Shown here: one piece after another, positions 57,210 through 64,000 of the stretch | Layout of the letters: each line of letters opens with the position of its first letter | How positions within the stretch are numbered: position 1 is the first letter of the stretch | Source: Meandrina meandrites | Lineage: Eukaryota; Cnidaria; Anthozoa; Scleractinia; Meandrinidae | Direction: 5' to 3' | DNA length: 64,000 nucleotides | Assembly (NCBI GenBank): GCA_963693305.1 | Contig: OY855904.1 | Coordinates: forward strand, 16,730,996 to 16,794,995 | Made by a program: the position numbers and the translations under genes | Notes under the pieces: generated by a model | Databases searched by the model: none | The model's input: the letters and a program-made list of their open reading frames with translations, nothing else | Told to the model about the DNA's origin: nothing

Positions 57210-59419
57210 CCTGTGAAGTCTTTCGCACGTCAAGATCAAATGGTTTTAGTCAGGCGTAAACTGATGAACCTATTTCCTTTATTTTATCAAACATATTACT
57301 ATGAAATGTACTGTAACTGTAGGTATTGTGGTGTATTCAAATAAAAAAAAAACGGGCGCCATAAACACTCAGGTGTAGTTGGTTCCCGCGTTACGTCCTA
57401 AGTCCATATAGAACAAAACAACATATAACGGTCGGGTTGGATATTTTATAGTGTTTACAAAGTTACTGCTATCAGATAAGAAGCATTTATTTTTCAAATA
57501 ATTAGAAAAAGAATTTAAATTTATGGGCGCAACGAATACAAATACGTTTTTTGTGAACAAACTGAAGATTCGCAACATCCAAATATATTTTTTTGCAGGA
57601 TCATAAAAAAATTATTAAGAATATAAATAATATATCGCAGAGCAAACGACAAATATAAAGTGAGATAGCAATATATTGTATTTCAAAAAATATTGAGCTG
57701 GAATAAGGTGACAAATTTCCGTTGATCTTTACATTAAAACATTTTTCTAACTTCAGAAATAGTGTCCATGGATCCCCGAGTCTCCAAACTCAGGGAATGT
57801 ATTTAACATATTATGTTAGAATACATTCTAGGTGACCGGGTGAATACATTTAACGAGCCAGAATCAGACATTTTCGAAAATCATGTTTCAGATGTTCTAC
57901 TTAAACGGCATGTCTTCGATAGCCGGGCATTACAAAATGTTTATTTCGCCACGCTTTCTCGATGGCTTCATTAAAATAATGCGTTCTTGATCACGCAAAA
58001 AACTAAAACGTTAGTTTTAACTATTCAAGTTCACTCACTTATTTTGGGCTCCTAAGGCTATTAGTAATTGGTTAGTAACTGCAACGAAATTCAATTTATT
58101 CCCATCCATCGGGTTTAAGTAAAAAATGTTGTCGACGTCAAGAATGACAACAGAAATACCTAGCAGATCTAAACGCACAAAAATTATTTTTGTACTTACT
58201 TTTTATTTCTGGTTATGAAACAGCACTGAAGTTTTTTCAAGTTTCGAACACTAAATATGCTTGTACCACTGATAATGACCGTACGGTCCAAAGCGTTTTG
58301 GTTCTTAAAATTTTGGCAACATTTTTAGCCTTTTTTTAATAAGCGAGTTTTATGACAACATTTTGAGATGCGTTAATCACAAAGCAGAGATGATTCACAT
58401 ACGCTAAAACTCAAACTTTTGCTCGGAAGGTCGCGCATAGTTGATAACTATTGTAAAGGCACAGCGGTCGAAAGGTTAGTGTTGGACATAAAATACCGGT
58501 CCAAAGTTGTCGTAAGTTCGTGGTCTTTTATAAGATAACCCTCGCAGTGTCTAAACACTAGGAGTATAAATGCTGGAGTTTTTCTACAATAGATTAGCAT
58601 CTTATACACGGGGAATAGCAACACCTCCGGTATCGCCTCATGCTAAGAAACCAGTGTTAAGCGTTGCTATGGAGTCTCATCATATCTGCCGTGAATGTTC
58701 ATTTACAACCGTTGAAAGCGTTTTGCTCTCCATACAGCTTGTTCAATTACTTATCGGGAAACGGAGAATATAATGATAATACAATTTCTATATATATCTG
58801 CAGCACATAATGATGAGAGGGTCCTTGAGAAGGCGATTACGGATATATACACCTTATTCGATGGTTTAACATGTAAAAGTTTGCGCGTTTTTCTGCCCTT
58901 ATATGGTAAAATGGCGCAATAGTGGAATAATAAAGAAAATAATTTTTATGAAGCATTTCCCTCAAGAACACTGAATAATCATGTCGCCGATCTTTCACCA
59001 GTTCGTGAAACCATAAAAACTCTCCATGACGGTATAAGAAACGTTTTTTTATTTATTGTTTTATTAATAAAATTGACAAAATTCTTGGCACAAAAATAGG
59101 CTTTTGCAGTAGTGAAAAAAATAGAGATTTAATTTTAATTTTCTATTTACCTATGCATGTATATACAAATACAATTCTTTAACAAGTGATCTATTTTTGC
59201 CCTTTTATAAACTTTACACACTCTTATTTATTTGTCCTTCTTGAGGAAACTCGATTCTGTAAAACAATGATAAACAAATGATTAGTCTTTTTCCTAACGA
59301 TGCTCAGACGAAATGTAAAGTCGTAAAAAACCTATTATTCTTGTAAACTAATACAAGGTGTCTTTTAATGTTGGCTTACATGAAGAAGCGTGTGGTTAAG
59401 CGTCAGTACTAATAGAATC

Positions 59420-59662
59420 CTCCGTAAGAAAAAAGATGGCGACAGTACATTTGACCACAATACCTTGCGAACCTAACACAGTCCATATGGCACACAGAAT
59501 GCTATGTTTTTGCAAAATTCATCCCCGTACTAACAACATTGTTTATGCTGAGTTTCAAGGTTGTGGAGCTTTTCTGTGCGCTTTTATGAGCGTTTTTGCA
59601 GTTTTCGCGCGCTATGCATTATAGGTAAATGTACCAGTCGCCATCTTTTTGCGTACGGTGGA
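59420..59662. mobile_element. TIR element CCGTAAGAAAAAAGATGGCG
   Basis: Inverted ends CCGTAAGAAAAAAGATGGCG and (reverse complement) CCGTACGCAAAAAGATGGCG. Present in duplication unit 2 between TACTAATAGAATCCT and TGGATTGAGAAC, and absent in unit 1 near 52741. A 62-codon frame inside is open but unrecognised. Confidence 0.75.
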
Positions 59663-60883
59663 TTGAGAACTTCTCTTTTACTGATTCATAACACAATCAA
59701 ACTCGTATGCATTGAGAATAAAGGACTTGGTCATTCATAGGAACTTTCTGAAGTCACGATATTTCAGACTGATTACTTTCAAATCGAACGAAGCTTTACT
59801 TGTAAAATAACTGTTTTACTAAGGCAGAAAAAAAAGTAACAAGGTATTACAGTTAAACAGCGATTACTCGAGCCCTCGATTTCTCGAAGCCGTTTCCCTT
59901 TCCTCAGTGGAACACTGTAATTTTACCCCTGATTTCTCAAACCAATTTTCTTTTCCTTCAGAGGCTCGAGAAATCAGAAATCCACTGTAAAAACTTCAAA
60001 GGGGAAGATTGAGACGAATAACGAACGACCAACTTAATGCTAGGCTAATGTATCATAAATGCTGCAGCAGTGATTGTAGCCTGAAAAGCATGAAGAAATT
60101 ATGCAGTAAGGAAACGCTGTCTCTTACCTCTAACTTTCCTCTGGCGCTTGAGAGAACTTTATGCGACACGGATACTGAGGGCAGAGCGAACAGACAGAAA
60201 CATCAACATTTTATTTTGGTTAATTCACTTCAAGTAAACTCCCTTTTTAAGCAGCAATAAGCAATGGAACTATCTCTCTCTCCCAACACTTTATTTGAGA
60301 ATGGTGTGTACATCTGTCTTGGATACCGTCTTTTTATCTCGATACAACGCGAAAGCGAGTTCACAAACATAAGTTTTTAAAAGACTCAAGAGGGCTGCGA
60401 AGGGGAAAGGTGTATCAATCGAGGAAACAAGGCAGGGTTGTCTTAATCATTTGTGCAATCTGCTGTTAAAGTCTGACGAACATCAACGAGATTTCGATTC
60501 GCGGTCAAGTAACGCCAGTCCAAAGCGCATGCGTCAGGGATTCGAGTCTTATGCCAACTTGGTTAAATTCTAGAAACGCTTTTTTGCCAACTAGTTATAA
60601 TTAATTTTTTAAGGTCAAAATTGTTTTATTATCTTTTACATTACTGAACTTTGCGGAAATTCCTTGGACTACGTTAGAGATAAACGAACGTATGTTCGTA
60701 TATCTCGAAGGAGATTAAAAAAAGTTCATGTTAGGACCTGTCTATATATGGCGAAAAGTTGCCCTGATAGGAAGGTTCCCCTCTCCCCCGAGCAATCTTT
60801 TGTTTCCCAGGCATTCCCTCCACACTGAGCCAAAATTTGGCCCTCCCGGTTTTGCGCATGCTCTGTATGTCCTAACTTGTCCC

Positions 60884-61101
60884 CAATCTCGTCCCCAGAG
60901 CCCGCGTCCCCTTGACCAGCGGTCGGGAAGCGCAAGGGCTCTGGTCGAATCCAAAACCGGAACCTGAAATTTCTGCGCGTGCGTCGGAGATTGTGGTTGA
61001 AATGAACAAGTTTCAACAGCCAGCGAGATTTTTCAGTTAAGCCCAGAGGTCTCGATTCCTGGGGCAGACCAGAAGGATCGCGGCTTCTGGGGACGAGATT
61101 G
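60884..61101. mobile_element. MULE-like MITE with 10-bp target duplication
   Basis: Ends CAATCTCGTCCCCAGAGCC and (reverse complement) CAATCTCGTCCCCAGAAGCC are flanked by the exact 10-bp repeat aacttgtccc (60874-60883, 61102-61111). Length 218 bp, GC-rich, non-coding. Confidence 0.8.
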
Positions 61102-61464
61102 AACTTGTCCCTTGTTGGCGTGCCAAGCATATCCAAAGTTGGCTCGTCCTCAGGGTCATTCTACTTTAAAATAGTGACCCTCCACCCAGGGTCACCCTGC
61201 CGCCCACCTCCCCCCTTCCCCCGAAGCCAACTTTGTGATTTTTGATGTAAACAGTTCGCTGTTTTTATCAAGAATTGTATGAAATGTTCAATGCTCTCTC
61301 GCCCGAGCTGACTCGGTATGGAGGGGGACAGTCCTAACACGGGAACCTTTTCACTTTATAAACCTTTATTCACTGCACGTGGTCTGCTTGACGAGCTGAT
61401 AATTGTATGACTGTAAGGAGAAACTCGGTGTTGATCACTTTGAGGTAGCCAGAGACTCAAGCCA

Positions 61465-61666
61465 GGGCCAAACGAGGATGAGAGATGATGAGAGTTCAAA
61501 CTCTCGCTCTCGTTTGCACTCTCATTGACTTTGAACGTGCTCAAATTTCTCACGAGAGTCAATGAGAGTTTTCTCTCGTTTAAAGTTGTTGTTGACGGAC
61601 TCTCGTTCTCCTTTGGCTCGAGTTGATGAGAGTCAACCCTCATAAACTCTCATCCTCGTTTGGCCC
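61465..61666. mobile_element. TIR element GGGCCAAACGAGGATGAGAG
   Basis: Perfect 20-bp inverted ends GGGCCAAACGAGGATGAGAG bound 202 bp that are rich in GAGAGT/ACTCTC words. Target duplication not resolved; superfamily uncertain. Confidence 0.7.
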
Positions 61667-64000
61667 GGCCTTTAAACACGTTCATCATTGATTATTGTCC
61701 TAAAGATGGAATCACAACATTTTCGTTCTTTTTCTTGTTACTTTTAGACAACTAGATGCTGCAGAACAAAGTATTCCCTCTTAAACTGGAAATGTTCTCT
61801 CATAATGACTGTCCAATGAAGAAGATCAAGTTCACCTGACCAGTTTAACAGAGCGTAGAGTTTAGGTTTAGTTTAGATTTGTTTTTATGACCACCTTGGA
61901 GCCGATAAAAAATCACCGACCTACAACGGAGACAGCTTTTAGAACACTTTTACCTTCGAATTAGTTACTTTACAAATTTAATATCTAACGGAATGGTACA
62001 TTCAACCGTCAGCACACGTTTACTGATGGACAACTTTTTTTACAATAAGTTTCACCGATTCAAGCCTATTACTTCACTTCCTACGATAGCGAACTTTCCC
62101 AGTGATTGTCAAAAGCAATTGTTTGGTTTCCGTTTGCCTTTAACGAGTTCTCTAATTGGTTCGTTCTGACCAATGAAAGTGAAGATTTTTCCCTCTCGAA
62201 ACAATCAGAAACCGAATCAAAACGTAGCTACGCCACTTTCCAGGGGCTGGAAACAGTTACAGTGTTTTCATGCACGTATTATATGCCTTAGTACCTCCTA
62301 ACTGTCAGAACTGTACATAACAAGCGTTTGACACCAGTTACAAGTTTTCCCGCGCTTGGTCAAGGTCACCCGTTGCCCCGCGTTTGGCACAAAACTTGGA
62401 CTTGCTTCGTATTTCACCGCGTTAAATTCCCGCGCTCGCGCTGGTTACGGGTTTTTACTCCGGGTTATGGTTGGTTTATTACGCTGTCGAAGCAGTGATT
62501 AGCTTCGTGAGTACTTTGGCTTAAGTTACACATCATTCACCATAACACCACGCTTTAACGTTTTAAATCAATTTATAGGGTTTCGAACGATCAAATTTTT
62601 TTACGTACCATTACAACTGACGAGAATTTAAAAAGATTCGTTTAGTTTAACACAAGACGATGACGTTTCGTACCTCAGTCGGCACAAGCTACTGAAATTA
62701 TCTTTACAATATACACTCATCCAGAACCTCATACGCCCCAAAGTCCCACTAGCAAGCCGAATTTGGCTAAACGGCTGAGCGGCAAGGACGACAACGAATA
62801 GAAAAACAAATTTATAACACTCCCACACTAAAGGATACTAGAAATACTTACACTGTTCAATAACCTCAGCTCGCGTGCTTTCCTTGACTTTATTTGTGTT
62901 CTAAAGAAGCAGAAAATCCCGCATTTACAAAACAGACGTACTGCTTTAAAGCTTCAGAGGAGGCAAGAACTTTAAGCAAAGTAATGTTAACAACACAGAT
63001 TGCAAAATAAGCAAAAGGTTTACGTTGAAATGTTTTTGCTGGCATAAAGGAGGAACAACTGAGCTATTTACCAACCAGTAGGCAACAATTTCCACCCGGA
63101 GGTACTAGTTCACTCCACACAACAGAAAGATTTGACCAAGACCAGACAGTCACCACAGGGATGGAATACAAAAACACTTATCGAGAAACATTAATATCAG
63201 CCCCATCGTTCCATCCACCCTCTTCTCTCTTCTAGATCGAGAAAAAAAAGGCCTCACGAGCACTGTGTACAATAATTAGTCGATGGTGACAAGCCGTACA
63301 ACTTAAAGCTTGTCGTTATTGGTTACTGAGGCTTATTGTGCAGAGTTTAGACTTGTTAGAAATAAAAATACGGAAGCGTTTAGTCTCCTTGTTTCAAGAT
63401 CAAATTGCTGCAGTATTTGGTCAGTTTAGATATGATTAACTAATTGTTAAACATTATGCTTGTTACCATGGATGCAAGATGGACGCTGAATCTCCGAGCT
63501 AGCAACGCTAGACAGGAAAAGAAAAGAATTGAGACAGAGAACAGTAGACATGAAAAGAAAGAGACAGGCAGGGAGACAGACAAACAGACTAGAAGAGTAT
63601 GGATTACGACGGACTACCGTCTCATCGATCGCTTAATAAGGATGTTGATTGTTGCAAATGACTTGTTTACATTTTTAGAGTTAGCTTTTAGTTTCGTGAG
63701 AGAGAATAGACAACAACAACGATACAACTGATGTAGGTTAGAAGATAAAGGATTGTTCTGCAGTTCAAGGCTGGTTAAATGTTAGAGTTGGATGTTACAG
63801 AGAAAGAGATATAACGGATTGAAAATATTTCATTTTTAGTATCAGGTTTAAGTTCGATACCGCAGAGAAAGCACAAGGAGATGGACTAATAAGAAAATGG
63901 TAGACTTCACAAGTAATCTCTGAACTCCCAAGAGTGATCAAAATCTAATTTCTCTTTGCATATCAATAAATTGTCAAGCAGACAGGTTATGAGAATTGAT

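Larger units (their letters stand above)
55701..60610 (+). repeat. Tandem duplication unit 2 (carries TMEM163-C)
   Basis: Direct tandem copy of 49030-55700. The start, GCATATTTTCTGTTGCACTCC, shows a change at the position where unit 1 has a splice-acceptor-like TTTTCTGTAG. Private insertions: the SINE at about 56939-57209, a fragment at about 58858-58934 and the element at 59420-59662. Confidence 0.85.
60611..64000. other. Right-end region without recognised gene
   Basis: Contains a MULE-like element (60884-61101), an inverted-repeat element (61465-61666) and otherwise unremarkable sequence. A minus-strand frame at 62628-62828 (hydrophobic stretch, GTG start) and a plus-strand frame at 63444-63731 (charged, low complexity) have no support as genes. 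Confidence 0.55.

Noticed and set aside
62628..62828. Possible secreted-protein exon on the minus strand
   Set aside because: A hydrophobic stretch resembles a signal peptide and an acceptor-like TTTAG precedes it, but there is no ATG and no continuing exon that I can find.
63444..63731. 95-codon ORF near the right end
   Set aside because: Low-complexity charged sequence, no ATG at the reported start, no splice context.

Overview
This is a eukaryotic (animal) nuclear window, most likely from a cnidarian, probably an anthozoan such as a coral. The genes keep many short introns and align exon by exon with vertebrate proteins that I know. The introns and spacers are filled with short inverted-repeat DNA transposons, tRNA-derived SINEs and a truncated LINE. 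The taxon is inferred from gene content and repeat style, not from a database search.

Layout: (1) 1-1.3 kb, a degenerate minisatellite and a TIR element. (2) 1.3-10.45 kb, minus strand: GTF2B (TFIIB), 10 coding exons, 310 aa. (3) 10.67-13.17 kb, plus strand: Protein C10 (C12orf57), 3 exons, 121 aa. (4) 15.1-22.6 kb, minus strand: SLC25A19-like mitochondrial thiamine pyrophosphate carrier, 10 coding exons, 345 aa. (5) 23.0-41.45 kb, plus strand: mitotic kinesin KIF14, 39 coding exons, 1621 aa. (6) 43.0-43.8 kb, minus strand: intronless TMEM163-like gene A. (7) 49.0-60.6 kb, plus strand: head-to-tail tandem duplication carrying intronless TMEM163-like genes B and C. (8) 60.6-64 kb: repeats and no gene that I recognise.

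Every exon junction was checked by hand: reading phases close across all four spliced genes. GTF2B/C12orf57 and SLC25A19/KIF14 are two head-to-head pairs, with 215 and 387 bp between start codons. Both gaps hold ETS-like and other housekeeping promoter motifs. C12orf57/SLC25A19 and KIF14/TMEM163-A converge.

Most notable points: KIF14 intron 11 looks like a minor-spliceosome (U12) intron with unusual AT-AA ends, and it hosts a 792-bp palindromic Tc1/mariner-type element. TMEM163 copies B and C are almost identical in their membrane core, but their cytosolic N-termini show 21 amino-acid replacements against 2 silent changes. All three TMEM163-like proteins lack the second aspartate of the TM2 zinc site. 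Several elements occur in only one duplicate, with the other copy giving the empty site. I found no bacterial-type system, CRISPR array, rRNA or unambiguous tRNA gene.
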